A stretch of DNA of 64,000 nucleotides from Actinoplanes sandaracinus. Its GTDB lineage: Bacteria > Actinomycetota > Actinomycetes > Mycobacteriales > Micromonosporaceae. Under the pieces are notes generated by a model. The model saw only the letters and a list, made by a program, of their open reading frames with translations. It was not told where the DNA came from and ran no database searches. Each line of letters starts with the position of its first letter. The stretch's first letter is position 1. The stretch spans positions 339,559 to 403,558 of the forward strand of contig NZ_JASCTH010000002.1 in NCBI RefSeq assembly GCF_030009775.1, read 5' to 3'. Position numbers and translations under genes: made by a program. This document shows positions 12,763 through 21,290 of this stretch, piece after piece.

Positions 12763-13638
12763 CTACCGGCGGCGGGCGGTCGCGTAACGGGGACGGCCGG
12801 TGAAATCGTCGTGCGCCGTCACCTCATCGAACCGCCCGTCCGCGCGCAGCAGGGCGGGAACCGTCTCGCCGTGCACGTCATCGTGCTCGATGCCGACTGA
12901 CCCACCCGGTCTGAGCAGGGCGGCGGCCAACGCGATGACCGGCCGGATCACCGTCAGCCCGTCACCGCCGCCGAAGACGGCCTCCGCCGGGTCGTGGTCG
13001 GCGACCTCCGGCGGGACCTCGGTGCCGTCCGGCACGTACGGCGGGTTGCAGAGCAGCACGTCCACCTGACCGTGCAGATCGGACAGCAGCCCGGGTTCGG
13101 TGACGTCGCCCGCCACCACCTCGACGACCGGGAACGCGGCGGCGTTGCGGCGCAGCCAGGGCAGCGCGGCCGGCGACCGCTCCACCGCGATCACCCGGCC
13201 GGCCGCGGTCTCGTCGGCGACCGACACCGCGATCGCCCCGCTGCCGCTGCACAGGTCGACCACCAGGGCGCCGGGCGCGGTCCGCTCCACTCCCCAGCCG
13301 GCCAGCAGCTCGGTCTCCGGCCGCGGCACGAACACGCCGTCGCCCACGGCCAGCTCGACGTGCCGGAACGCGGCCGTACCGAGCAGATGTTGCAACGGGA
13401 CGCGCCGGCGCCGGCGGGCCACCAACTCGCGGAACCGGTCCACCTCGCCGGCGCGGATCGAGTCGATCAGCAGCAGCCGGCCACGGGACACCCCGAGCAC
13501 ATGCGCGACCAGAAGTTCCGCGTCGACCCGCGGCGACGCCACCCCGGCCTTCGAGAGATCGGCGGTGGCCGCTGCCAGCTCCGGGGCCAGCCGTACCCGA
13601 TCCGTGCCCTCGCAGGGGTGTTCGTGTCGCGGTGTCAC
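12763..13638 (-). CDS. prmC: Peptide chain release factor N5-glutamine methyltransferase
   Basis: Methylates the Gln of the GGQ motif in release factors RF1/RF2. The SAM-binding region VVDLCSGSGAIAVSVA and the catalytic NPPY (LLCNPPYVPDG) are present. A GTG at 13638 (VTPRHEH) is taken as the start, giving 291 residues, the normal size; the open frame continues upstream to 13839 but with atypical Cys/Ser/Arg-rich sequence that overlaps the divergent GGDEF gene. Its substrate gene prfA lies 2.9 kb away, separated here by two inserted genes rather than adjacent. Confidence 0.93.
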   Translation of the reverse strand: MTPRHEHPCEGTDRVRLAPELAAATADLSKAGVASPRVDAELLVAHVLGVSRGRLLLIDSIRAGEVDRFRELVARRRRRVPLQHLLGTAAFRHVELAVGDGVFVPRPETELLAGWGVERTAPGALVVDLCSGSGAIAVSVADETAAGRVIAVERSPAALPWLRRNAAAFPVVEVVAGDVTEPGLLSDLHGQVDVLLCNPPYVPDGTEVPPEVADHDPAEAVFGGGDGLTVIRPVIALAAALLRPGGSVGIEHDDVHGETVPALLRADGRFDEVTAHDDFTGRPRYATARRR

Positions 13639-13705
13639 GGCATAATCATGGAACGTCGCGCACGCGGGGTCGCCGGCGACCCGCCGATGCCGTGGGAGGC
13701 GCCTG

Positions 13706-15202
13706 GTGAGTTGGTTGGACCAGCTCGCGGAACATGTCGAGGATCTGCGCCGTGCCGGGGACCTGCAACAGCACGGCCAGTCCGCGCCTGCTCTGCCGAT
13801 CCTCGACGCGGTGCTCGCCTCCGCGTCCGATCCCGCCACCCGGGCTTACGCGCTGGTCCAGCGCTTCGGCGCCCTGATCAACCTGGGCCGGGCGGGCGAG
13901 CTGGCGGCCGCGATGGCGGCCGCCTCCGAGGCGGTCCGCGAGGTTCCCGACCCCTATCTGCGCGGGCAGATGCACGCCTTCGCCGCGCTCGGCGCTCATC
14001 TGCAGAGCAACCTGGACCGTGGCGTCACCCACCTGGTCCAGGCGTCCCGGGCGCTGGCCGCGGTGCCCGAGCGCGACTCGGAGACCGCCTGGGGCTGGCA
14101 CGACCTCGCCATGGCGTACTCATACCTGGGTTTCCACGGTCAGGCGCTGACCGCCATCGAGCAGGCGCGGGAGGTCGGCGCCAGCGCGGGGCTGGCGTCG
14201 GAGGTCTTCGCCGCTCCCGGCATCCGGCTGCGCAACGCCGTCGCCCTGGACCACCAGGGCGACACCGACGGCTGCCTGCGGGTGCTGCGCGACATCGACG
14301 CCGAGCTGTCCCGCTACCTCGCCACCGACCAGCTGCGGCCCGGCAGCCGCACGGTGTACGGCTACGCCCTCGCCCGCCGCGCCGCCCTGGGTGACGCCAC
14401 CGCTTCCGACGCGGCCCGCTGGCTGACCGGCGGCGGTGACAGCGCCCGCACCCGTGACCTGCGGCACCTCGGCTCGGTCTGCCTGTCCATCGCGGCCCGC
14501 CGCCCGCAGCAGGCGCTGGCCATGCTGGAGGCGGTGCCGGTCTCCGCCGAGGTGCTGGGCGCTCCGGAACCGGCCCGGCTGCGCAGCATCTGTCACGCCA
14601 GCGCCGGTGACCACGCCGCCGCGCACGCCGCCGACCGGTACGCGTTCCGCCTCGCCGCCCTGCGCATCGACCAGCTCCGGGACGGCTATCTCGACGGGGT
14701 GGCCGCCCGCCTCGACGCGCAGGAGACGCACCGTGATCCCGGCCGCTACGGCGACGAGACCCTGGCCGACCCGCTCACCGGCCTGCCCAACCGCCGCCAG
14801 CTGGAGCGGTACGTGGACTCGCTGCTGGCCCGTGGTGAGCGGGCCGCCATCGGCGTCTGCGACGTGGTCGGCTTCACCACGGTGAACATGCGGCACGGCC
14901 GGCATCTCGGCGACCTGGTGCTGCAGCGGATCGCCGGGGTGCTGCACCGGGTGATGCGGCGCGGTGACTTCGTGGCCCGGTTCGCCGGTGACGAGTTCGT
15001 GCTGGTCCTGCCGGGAGCCGGCCCGCACCAGGCCGCCGAGGTGTCACGGCGGATAGGTTCGGCCGCCATGGCGGAGAACTGGCAGGCTCTGGTGCCGGGC
15101 ACCCCGATCGGGCTGGCCTCGGGCTGGTCGGAGGTGGGCGCCAACGGGCGTGGGCTGAGCGCCGCCCTGGCCGCCGCGGCCGCCGGCAGGAAACCGACGT
15201 GA
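13706..15202 (+). CDS. GGDEF-domain protein with TPR-like N-terminus
   Basis: About 340 residues of Ala/Leu-rich helical repeats (TPR-like) precede a diguanylate-cyclase domain that opens with DPLTGLPNRR. The signature loop reads AGDEF (ARFAGDEFVLVLP) instead of GGDEF; the Asp/Glu metal and substrate residues are kept, so activity is possible but not assured. The start is GTG at 13706. No signal peptide or membrane segment is seen, so it should be cytoplasmic. Its stop overlaps the start of the next gene by 4 nt (GTGA), implying coupled expression. It is inserted between prmC and prfA, which are adjacent in related genomes. Confidence 0.87.
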   Translation: MSWLDQLAEHVEDLRRAGDLQQHGQSAPALPILDAVLASASDPATRAYALVQRFGALINLGRAGELAAAMAAASEAVREVPDPYLRGQMHAFAALGAHLQSNLDRGVTHLVQASRALAAVPERDSETAWGWHDLAMAYSYLGFHGQALTAIEQAREVGASAGLASEVFAAPGIRLRNAVALDHQGDTDGCLRVLRDIDAELSRYLATDQLRPGSRTVYGYALARRAALGDATASDAARWLTGGGDSARTRDLRHLGSVCLSIAARRPQQALAMLEAVPVSAEVLGAPEPARLRSICHASAGDHAAAHAADRYAFRLAALRIDQLRDGYLDGVAARLDAQETHRDPGRYGDETLADPLTGLPNRRQLERYVDSLLARGERAAIGVCDVVGFTTVNMRHGRHLGDLVLQRIAGVLHRVMRRGDFVARFAGDEFVLVLPGAGPHQAAEVSRRIGSAAMAENWQALVPGTPIGLASGWSEVGANGRGLSAALAAAAAGRKPT

Positions 15203-16563
15203 GCGTGTCCGTGATCGATCTCGGCGATGTCAGCGACCCCTCGGCGAGGCTGGACGAGTACCCGCCGGCCCGCCGTCACGAGTTCGACCGGGCCACCCTG
15301 CGCCGGCTGACGACGGCCGTGATCGCCGGCGTGTGCGCGCTGCTGCTCGGTGGCTCGGCGTTGCCCGGCCCGCCCGTCCTCCGCGAGGTGTGGTCGGTTC
15401 CGTTCAGCGACAACGACTCCATGTCGGCGCAGGGGGGCCTGCTCTTCGTGAATCGCGCCGTCACCGGCGGGTCCGAGTTGACGGCCTACGACATGGCGAC
15501 CGGCGCGCTCCGCTGGACCCGCGCGAGCGACGAGAGCCCGGTCTGGATCGACGCCGCGACCCAGCCGGGTGTGATCCTGCTGCCCAGCGACGAGCAGGTG
15601 ACCGCGCTCACGCTCGAGGACGGCAGTGTCGTCTCGTACGCCTACGGGGGCACCCTCACCGCCATCGACCCGGCCACCGGCAACAGGTTGTGGGAGCGGC
15701 CGGGCATGCAGGTCTACGGCGACGACGGCGACAAGGTGCTGCTGCATGAGAGCGGCGGTGACGGCCAGATAACCGCGTTCCGGCTGGTCGGCGCCCGGGA
15801 CGGGTCGATCGTGTGGGAACAGCGCGCGCCCGCCGGCGTCGACCGCGTGGAGGTCCAGTCGGAGAACGGGGTCGCGGCCCACATCGTCACCGCCACCCCC
15901 ACCGGCGAGATCACCGTGCTGCGCTACTCCGACGGGACCACGGTGGCCTCCGCGCAGGTCCCGTGGAGCCCGACGTCGTCGTCCGACGGCACGGGCAGCA
16001 TGATCGCCACCGCGCCCGGCCTGGTGATGGTTCTGCACATCACCCGGGACACGAACACGGTGACCGCCTACCGGGCGACCACCCTGGAGGAGCTCTGGAC
16101 GCGGGAGTTCACCGACTCGGCGCATGTGCAGGACTGTGGCCCGGTTCTCTGTGTCGGCGGCGGCAACTTCTTCACGGCGGTCGACCCCGCGACCGGCGAG
16201 GCGCGCTGGTCCGGTGACGGCAACGCGGCCTTCGGGTTGCTCCTGCCGAACGACCGGCTGCTGGTGAGCGGCAACGACGACGCCCCCCAGCAGACGATCG
16301 TCGACGTGGCCACCGGCCGGCCGGTCGGTGGCGCCGGCCGCGGCCGGCTGCTCTACCGGGACGACCGGACCGGCGCGCTGTTCCTGCTCCGCGGCCTCTT
16401 CCCGGACCTGAACCGGATGGCGGTCAGCCGGCTCGACCCGGTCACCGGCCGGGCCGTGACACTCGGCGCCCTCCCGATCAGAGACGACCGCTTCTGCACC
16501 GGTGAGGGACGCTATCTGGCCTGTCAGGTGGAAACCACTCTGACGGTCACTGCCGTCGGCTGA
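15199..16563 (+). CDS. Membrane-anchored PQQ-like beta-propeller protein
   Basis: A 454-residue protein with a cytoplasmic N-terminus of about 33 residues, one membrane helix (about residues 34-55) and a large extracytoplasmic domain of repeated propeller blades, visible as [22 protein letters not shown] and [11 protein letters not shown]. These are outer-surface PQQ/YVTN-type repeats; no cofactor ligands can be assigned. It is translationally coupled to the GGDEF gene, so it may be a surface partner or sensor for that protein. Its 3' end overlaps prfA tail-to-tail by 17 nt. Confidence 0.8.
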   Translation: MSVSVIDLGDVSDPSARLDEYPPARRHEFDRATLRRLTTAVIAGVCALLLGGSALPGPPVLREVWSVPFSDNDSMSAQGGLLFVNRAVTGGSELTAYDMATGALRWTRASDESPVWIDAATQPGVILLPSDEQVTALTLEDGSVVSYAYGGTLTAIDPATGNRLWERPGMQVYGDDGDKVLLHESGGDGQITAFRLVGARDGSIVWEQRAPAGVDRVEVQSENGVAAHIVTATPTGEITVLRYSDGTTVASAQVPWSPTSSSDGTGSMIATAPGLVMVLHITRDTNTVTAYRATTLEELWTREFTDSAHVQDCGPVLCVGGGNFFTAVDPATGEARWSGDGNAAFGLLLPNDRLLVSGNDDAPQQTIVDVATGRPVGGAGRGRLLYRDDRTGALFLLRGLFPDLNRMAVSRLDPVTGRAVTLGALPIRDDRFCTGEGRYLACQVETTLTVTAVG

Positions 16564-17638
16564 GCTCCGGGTCCCCGGCCAGCCGGGCCGCCCGGTCCGC
16601 GTCGGCGAGCGCGTCCAGCACCCCGTCCAGTTCGCCGCCGAGCACCAGATCCAGGTTGTAAGCGGTGTAGCCGATCCGGTGGTCGGTGATCCGGTTCTGC
16701 GGGAAGTTGTAGGTGCGGACCCGCTCGGAGCGGTCGACCGTGCGCACCTGGGCCTTACGGGAGTCGGAGGCCGCCGCGTTCGCAGCCTCCTGGGCCTGCA
16801 CCAGCAGCCGGGAGCGCAGGATGCGCATTGCCGACTCCTTGTTCTGCAGCTGGCTCTTCTCGTTCTGGCAGCTCACCACGGTGCCGGTGGGCAGGTGGGT
16901 GATCCGCACCGCGGAGTCGGTGGTGTTGACCGACTGGCCACCGGGGCCGGACGAGCGGTACACGTCGATCCGCAGGTCGCCGGGCTCGATGTGGACGTCG
17001 ACGTCCTCGGCCTCGGGCAGCACCAGCACGCCGGCCGCGGAGGTGTGGATGCGGCCCTGCGACTCGGTGACGGGCACCCGCTGCACCCGGTGCACGCCGC
17101 CCTCCCACTTCATCCGGGACCACACGCCGTGACCGCCCTCGGGCACGCCCTTCGTCTTGACCGCGACCGAGATGTCCTTGACGCCGCCGAGGTCCGACTC
17201 CTGCGAGTCGATCACCTCGACCACCCAGCCGCGGCGCTCCGCGTACCGGGTGTACATGCGCAACAGGTCACCGGCGAAGAGCGCGGACTCCTGGCCGCCC
17301 TCGCCCGCCTTGATCTCAATGATCACGTCCTTGGCGTCGCTGGGGTCACGCGGCATCAGCATCTCGCTGAGCTTCTCCTCCAGCGCCGGTATCACCGCGG
17401 CGACGGCCTCGACCTCGGAGGCGAACGCCGGGTCCTCGGCGGCCAGCTCCTTCGCGGCGGCCAGGTCGGCACGGGCCGCCTCCAGCTCCTGGTGGGTGGT
17501 GTTGAGCGGCGCCAACTCGGCGAAGCGGCGGCCGACCCGCCGGACCAGCGCCTGGTCGGCGTGGATCGAGGGGTCCTCCATCCGCTTTTCCAGGTCCGCG
17601 TACTCGGCGAGAAGGGCGCTCAAACGGTCGTTGCTCAT
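16547..17638 (-). CDS. prfA: Peptide chain release factor 1
   Basis: RF1 terminates translation at UAA and UAG. The ribosomal catalytic motif GGQ lies in [17 protein letters not shown] and the codon-recognition tripeptide is PVT ([11 protein letters not shown]), the PxT type that marks RF1 rather than RF2. At 363 residues it has normal length, and a GGGAGAG ribosome binding site precedes the ATG. It follows rpmE in the usual actinobacterial order. Confidence 0.97.
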   Translation of the reverse strand: MSNDRLSALLAEYADLEKRMEDPSIHADQALVRRVGRRFAELAPLNTTHQELEAARADLAAAKELAAEDPAFASEVEAVAAVIPALEEKLSEMLMPRDPSDAKDVIIEIKAGEGGQESALFAGDLLRMYTRYAERRGWVVEVIDSQESDLGGVKDISVAVKTKGVPEGGHGVWSRMKWEGGVHRVQRVPVTESQGRIHTSAAGVLVLPEAEDVDVHIEPGDLRIDVYRSSGPGGQSVNTTDSAVRITHLPTGTVVSCQNEKSQLQNKESAMRILRSRLLVQAQEAANAAASDSRKAQVRTVDRSERVRTYNFPQNRITDHRIGYTAYNLDLVLGGELDGVLDALADADRAARLAGDPELSRRQ

Positions 17639-17675
17639 CGAACTCTCCCAAGCGGTGGATGCGGACCCACATGCG

Positions 17676-17713
17676 AACGGCGCCCGCCCCGGAGAACCGG
17701 GACGGGCGCCGTT
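17676..17713 (-). terminator. Hairpin terminator after rpmE
   Basis: A 17-bp inverted repeat (AACGGCGCCCG... on both sides of a 4-nt loop, one mismatch) lies 7 nt downstream of the rpmE stop and before prfA. There is only a short T tract, as is common for actinobacterial terminators. It could attenuate rather than block read-through into prfA. Confidence 0.7.
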
Positions 17714-17720
17714 GAAGCAG

Positions 17721-17945
17721 TTACTTCTTCTTCGCGGCAGTGACCTTGGCGTACTTCGCCTGGAACTTCGCGACCCGGCCCGCGGTGTCGAGGACGCGCT
17801 GCTTGCCGGTGTAGAACGGGTGGCAGGCGCTGCAGGTCTCGACGCGGATCTCGCCGCCCTTGGCGGTGCTGCGGGTGCTGAAGGTGCTGCCGCAGGAGCA
17901 GACGACCTCGGTCGTCGTGTACTCGGGGTGAATGCCGCTCTTCAT
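17721..17945 (-). CDS. rpmE: 50S ribosomal protein L31, zinc-binding form
   Basis: The 74-residue L31 of the C+ (zinc) type: cysteines are seen in VVCSCGSTF and [12 protein letters not shown], giving the expected zinc site. C+ copies are typically complemented by a zinc-free paralogue under zinc starvation; none is in this window. A lysine-rich tail (TAAKKK) is as expected. It is followed by a strong hairpin and then prfA. Upstream lies the divergent RNA-repair operon instead of rho, which is displaced by about 4.6 kb. Confidence 0.97.
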   Translation of the reverse strand: MKSGIHPEYTTTEVVCSCGSTFSTRSTAKGGEIRVETCSACHPFYTGKQRVLDTAGRVAKFQAKYAKVTAAKKK

Positions 17946-18065
17946 GTCTTCTCGGTCCCTCTCAGATGTTCGGGCCGCCGGGTCGTCTTCCTGATGGAGA
18001 GACGTGAACCGGAACCCCTACTGGCCGATGTACCAGTCTGCCATGCCTGACATACCGACCGGAAA

Positions 18066-18115
18066 TCAGGAGGCGCAACTGGATTCACGCTGGTTAACGT
18101 GAGCGTCCCTCCTGA
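18066..18115. promoter_or_regulatory. Nested inverted repeats upstream of the RNA-repair operon
   Basis: Outer arms TCAGGAGG (18066-18073) and CCTCCTGA (18108-18115) are perfect complements; inside them TCACG (18085-18089) and CGTGA (18098-18102) flank an 8-nt centre CTGGTTAA. The structure ends 26 nt before the first gene of the operon. It may be an operator, or an mRNA hairpin that masks the AGGAGG-like arm. This is inferred from symmetry only. Confidence 0.5.
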
Positions 18116-18141
18116 CATTCCCACCCCTGGAAGGCACTCCC

Positions 18142-19209
18142 ATGACGCTGCTCCACGACGTCCTCGATCCGGGCGAGCTGACCGCCGCGATCGACAACGG
18201 CCTGGTGCGCCCGCAGCGTCATCCCACCCGGCCCTTCGTGATCTACAACTACACCGAGGCCTGCCAGTACAGCGGGGCCTGGACGCCGGTCACGCTGGCC
18301 TGCCGCGGCCTGGTGGTGGACTCGGACGGCCGGATCGTCGCGCGGCCGTTCCCGAAGTTCTTCAACCACGACCAGCCGCAGGCGCCGGTGCTCGACCCGG
18401 GCGCGCGGGTGTCGGTCACCGACAAGGCCGACGGCAGCCTGGGTGTGATCTATCACGATGGCTCCGGTTACGCCGTCGCCACCCGGGGGTCCTTCGCCTC
18501 CGACCAGGCACGGCACGCCACCGAGGTGCTGCGCGCCCGGTACGGCGCGTTCGTGCCCCCGGCCGGCCTGACCGTGCTCGTCGAGATCGTCTACCCGGGC
18601 AACCGGATCGTCATCGACTACCAGGGCATGGACGACCTGATCCTGCTCGGCGCGGTGGAGATCGCGACGGGCCGCAGCCACGGGCCGGCAGCGGTCCCGG
18701 ACTGGCCGGGCCCGGTGGTCGAGACGTTCGGTTACGCGACGCTCGCCGAGGCGCTCGCCGCCCCGCCGCGTGACGGGCAGGAAGGACTGGTCGTCCACTT
18801 CACCGAGGCCGATCAGCGAGTGAAGATCAAGTACGCCGACTACGTGCGGCTGCACCGCTTGGTGACGGGGCTCACGCCGCGCACCGTGTGGGACATCCTC
18901 GCCAACGGCGGCGACCTGGAGGCGCTCACCGAGCCGCTCCCGGACGAGTTCCACGTCTGGGTCCGCGGCATCGCCGACGAGCTCATCGCGGCGGTCGACG
19001 CACGGGCGGCCGCGGTCGAGGCCGCCTACGACAAGATCGTCGCCGGGATGCCGGACGGCTGGGGCCGCAAGGAGTTCGCGGCCGCGGCGCTGCGCACCGA
19101 GTACCGGGGTGAGCTGTTCCTGCGGCTCGACGGCAAGGACTACCGTCCCGGCCTGTGGCAGCGGGTGCGGCCGGCCGGCGATCGCACCGGATGGGAAAAC
19201 GAACAATGA
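18142..19209 (+). CDS. T4 RNA ligase 1-like ATP-dependent RNA ligase
   Basis: A 355-residue nucleotidyltransferase-superfamily protein. Motif I is DKADGSLG with the adenylated Lys at residue 95; a motif III-like strand lies near 145-160 (VLVEIVYPGNRIVIDY); motif IV is EGLVV (214-218) and motif V VKIKYADY (227-234). The C-terminal helical part (about 240-355) resembles the Rnl1 specificity domain. Size matches phage T4 Rnl1 (374). Its stop overlaps the next start by 4 nt (ATGA), so it is co-translated with a T4 Pnkp-like enzyme. Expected role: sealing 3'-OH/5'-phosphate breaks in RNA, classically in tRNA anticodon loops. Confidence 0.88.
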   Translation: MTLLHDVLDPGELTAAIDNGLVRPQRHPTRPFVIYNYTEACQYSGAWTPVTLACRGLVVDSDGRIVARPFPKFFNHDQPQAPVLDPGARVSVTDKADGSLGVIYHDGSGYAVATRGSFASDQARHATEVLRARYGAFVPPAGLTVLVEIVYPGNRIVIDYQGMDDLILLGAVEIATGRSHGPAAVPDWPGPVVETFGYATLAEALAAPPRDGQEGLVVHFTEADQRVKIKYADYVRLHRLVTGLTPRTVWDILANGGDLEALTEPLPDEFHVWVRGIADELIAAVDARAAAVEAAYDKIVAGMPDGWGRKEFAAAALRTEYRGELFLRLDGKDYRPGLWQRVRPAGDRTGWENEQ

Positions 19210-20102
19210 CGCGACTTCTGATCACGCGCGGCCTGCCCGCGTCCGGCAAGACCACGTTCGCGCGCAAGCTGCAACCGGACGTGGTCCGGGTCAACCGCGA
19301 CGACCTGCGGCGCATGCTGCACGGCCGGCGTCTCTTCACGCAGCACTCCGAGTCGCAGGTGACGCACGCCCAGCGCGCGTCCGTGGAGGCGCTGCTGCGG
19401 GTCCGGGCGAGCGTCATCGTCGACGACACCAATCTGCGCGCCAAGACGGTCCGGGAGTGGGCTGAGATGGCCGCCCGGTTCGACGCGTCGTTCGAGGTGC
19501 ACGACTTCACCGACGTGCCGGTCGACGAGTGCGTCCGGCGCGACGCCGACCGGCCCGAGGACGAGCGGGTCGGTGAGGACGCCATCCGCCGGATGCACGG
19601 CCGCTATCTGGCCGGCAAGAACCTGCCGCTGGCGGTGCCGTTCGTCGACCGCGGCGGGCCCGGCGTCGTCTACCGGCCCGACCCGGACCTGCCCGAGGCG
19701 GTGCTGGTCGACATCGACGGGACGGTCGCGCTGATGGCCGGCCGCAGCCCCTACGACTGGGGCCGGGTCGGCGAGGACGAGCCGAACCCGGCGGTCATCA
19801 CCGCGGTCCGGGCAATGCACGCGGCCGGCCACGCGATCGTCTTCTGCTCCGGCCGCGACGCGGTGTGCCGCGCCGAGACGGAGGCATGGCTCGACCTGTT
19901 CGTCGGCGTCCCGTACGAGGCGTTGTTCATGCGTGCCGAAGGCGACAGCCGGAAAGACTCGATCGTCAAGCGGGAGATCTTCGACCAGGAGGTCAGGGAT
20001 CGCTGGCGGATCGTCGGGGTGTTCGACGACCGTCAACAGGTGGTACGCATGTGGCGGCAGCTCGGCCTGACGGTCTTCCAGGTCGCGGAGGGGGATTTCT
20101 AG
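19206..20102 (+). CDS. T4 Pnkp-like polynucleotide 5'-kinase / 3'-phosphatase
   Basis: Two-domain RNA end-healing enzyme of 298 residues, close in size to T4 Pnkp (301). The kinase P-loop is GLPASGKTT (residues 9-17), followed by NRDDLR (30-35), which matches the T4 active-site NRDDYR. The phosphatase domain has the HAD motif DIDGT (169-173), then SPYDW and a C-terminal FDDRQQVVRMWR...FQVAEGDF block that closely follows the T4 protein. It would convert 2',3'-cyclic-phosphate/5'-OH ends into ligatable 3'-OH/5'-phosphate ends. It is coupled to the upstream ligase and followed 1 nt later by a second ligase. Confidence 0.92.
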   Translation: MTRLLITRGLPASGKTTFARKLQPDVVRVNRDDLRRMLHGRRLFTQHSESQVTHAQRASVEALLRVRASVIVDDTNLRAKTVREWAEMAARFDASFEVHDFTDVPVDECVRRDADRPEDERVGEDAIRRMHGRYLAGKNLPLAVPFVDRGGPGVVYRPDPDLPEAVLVDIDGTVALMAGRSPYDWGRVGEDEPNPAVITAVRAMHAAGHAIVFCSGRDAVCRAETEAWLDLFVGVPYEALFMRAEGDSRKDSIVKREIFDQEVRDRWRIVGVFDDRQQVVRMWRQLGLTVFQVAEGDF

Positions 20103-20103
20103 G

Positions 20104-20721
20104 GTGAAGTATCCGCGGACGTTCCATCTTCCCGATTCACCGGGAGCGACCGCCGACGACCGGATTCAGCACGATCTGTCCTGGCTGGACGGCGAGATCG
20201 TGGTAACCGAGAAGATGGACGGCGGGAACCTCACCTTCACCCGCGACACCATGTTCGCCCGCTCGCTCGACTCCGGCACCCAGCCCTGGGACCGCCCGGC
20301 CAAGGCGCTGTGGGCGATGACCGCCTACCGCATACCCGACGACTGGCGTGTCTGCGGCGAGTCCATGTGGGCTCGCCGCAGCGTCGCCTACACCGACCTG
20401 CCCGGCGTCTTCCTGGTCTTCGGCATCTGGGACGAGACGAACACGCTGCTCGGCTGGGACGACACCGTCGACTGGGCCCGCCGCCTCGAACTGCCCGTCG
20501 TCCCGGTCCTCTACCGCGGCGGCAGCCTCTCCGAGGCCCGCGCCGCCTGGGCCGCCCGGCACAGCCCGGAAACCTCCGAAGGCTTCGTCGTCCGCGCCGC
20601 CGGCCGCATCCCCGCGTCCGATTTCGATCACAAGGTCCTCAAGTGGGTCCGCTCCGACCACGTCCGCACCGAGGCCTCCTGGCGCCACCGCGACGACTTC
20701 GCCCTCAACGAATTCGCCTGA
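20104..20721 (+). CDS. Short RNA ligase 2-like protein
   Basis: A 205-residue nucleotidyltransferase of the RNA ligase (Rnl2-like) type. Motif I is EKMDGGNL with Lys37; motif III WRVCGESM (81-88); motif IV EGFVVR (159-164); motif V KVLKWV (177-182). It lacks the C-terminal helical domain of T4 Rnl2 (334 residues), so it is a catalytic core only. The start is GTG, one nt after the Pnkp stop. Having two different ligases with one end-healing enzyme in a single operon suggests division of labour, for example different RNA substrates or break types. The substrate cannot be read from sequence. Confidence 0.85.
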   Translation: MKYPRTFHLPDSPGATADDRIQHDLSWLDGEIVVTEKMDGGNLTFTRDTMFARSLDSGTQPWDRPAKALWAMTAYRIPDDWRVCGESMWARRSVAYTDLPGVFLVFGIWDETNTLLGWDDTVDWARRLELPVVPVLYRGGSLSEARAAWAARHSPETSEGFVVRAAGRIPASDFDHKVLKWVRSDHVRTEASWRHRDDFALNEFA

Positions 20722-21290
20722 CGGCTTCCCGACCCCTCACGCCGCGGCCGAGGCTGCCCCCTCATGCCCTCGCTGCCGCGGCTCTCCCCTCATCCCCTCG
20801 CTGCCGCGGCCGCCGCGCGCCTCTCACCCTTCCCTTTCATGTACGCCTACCGAACGGCCCCGCGCTTCCCCGCAAAGTCCACCGTGGTCACGGCCGCAGC
20901 GCGGGCGTCTCGACGAATTCGCGCGATGGTCATCCCGAAACTCGACACCCGCTGCGGGTGTACTTCACACCCGCAGCGGGTGTCGAAAGTATTCAGAAGT
21001 AGCCAGCCAACACCCGCCTCGGGCGAACCCTTCAGGCCGACCGCCCTCGCGGCAAGCCCGCCGGCGCGGGCAGGGAAGGGACAGCCACGATCACGGAATC
21101 GGCCGTGCCGCAGTAGCGGGCGCGGTGGCTGGCGACAGGGTGGCCTGAGTGGTGATTTCGGTCACTGCCTACCGAGGGTTGCCGGGCGGAGCGGTTCGCC
21201 GCCCGCGCCACGGACCGGGTGGGGAGCGGGACGTCGCGCGAGGTGGCACCTAGGGGCCGTTCGGTGGCCGTACGAAAGTGGGGAAAGGCG
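20722..21290. other. Non-coding gap between convergent RNA-repair and nos genes
   Basis: About 570 nt between the last ligase gene (plus strand) and the NOS gene (minus strand). It holds a long perfect palindrome near 20.96 kb (separate entry) and a small GCCCGC/GCGGGC hairpin near 21.06 kb. The remaining sequence has no reading frame with convincing starts, codon pattern or family features. Confidence 0.6.
20942..20986. terminator. Perfect 20-bp inverted repeat, bidirectional terminator or cruciform
   Basis: Arms TCGACACCCGCTGCGGGTGT (20942-20961) and its exact complement (20967-20986) are separated by ACTTC. Each arm is itself a nearly perfect small palindrome (ACACCCGC-T-GCGGGTGT). It lies between convergent genes, so a terminator is the simplest reading, although no T tract follows on either side; a protein-binding or cruciform site is the alternative. 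Confidence 0.6.

Noticed and set aside
20310..21148. Plus-strand frames overlapping and running beyond the Rnl2-like gene
   Set aside because: Out-of-frame Pro/Arg/Ser-rich translations of the ligase gene and the following gap; no motifs.
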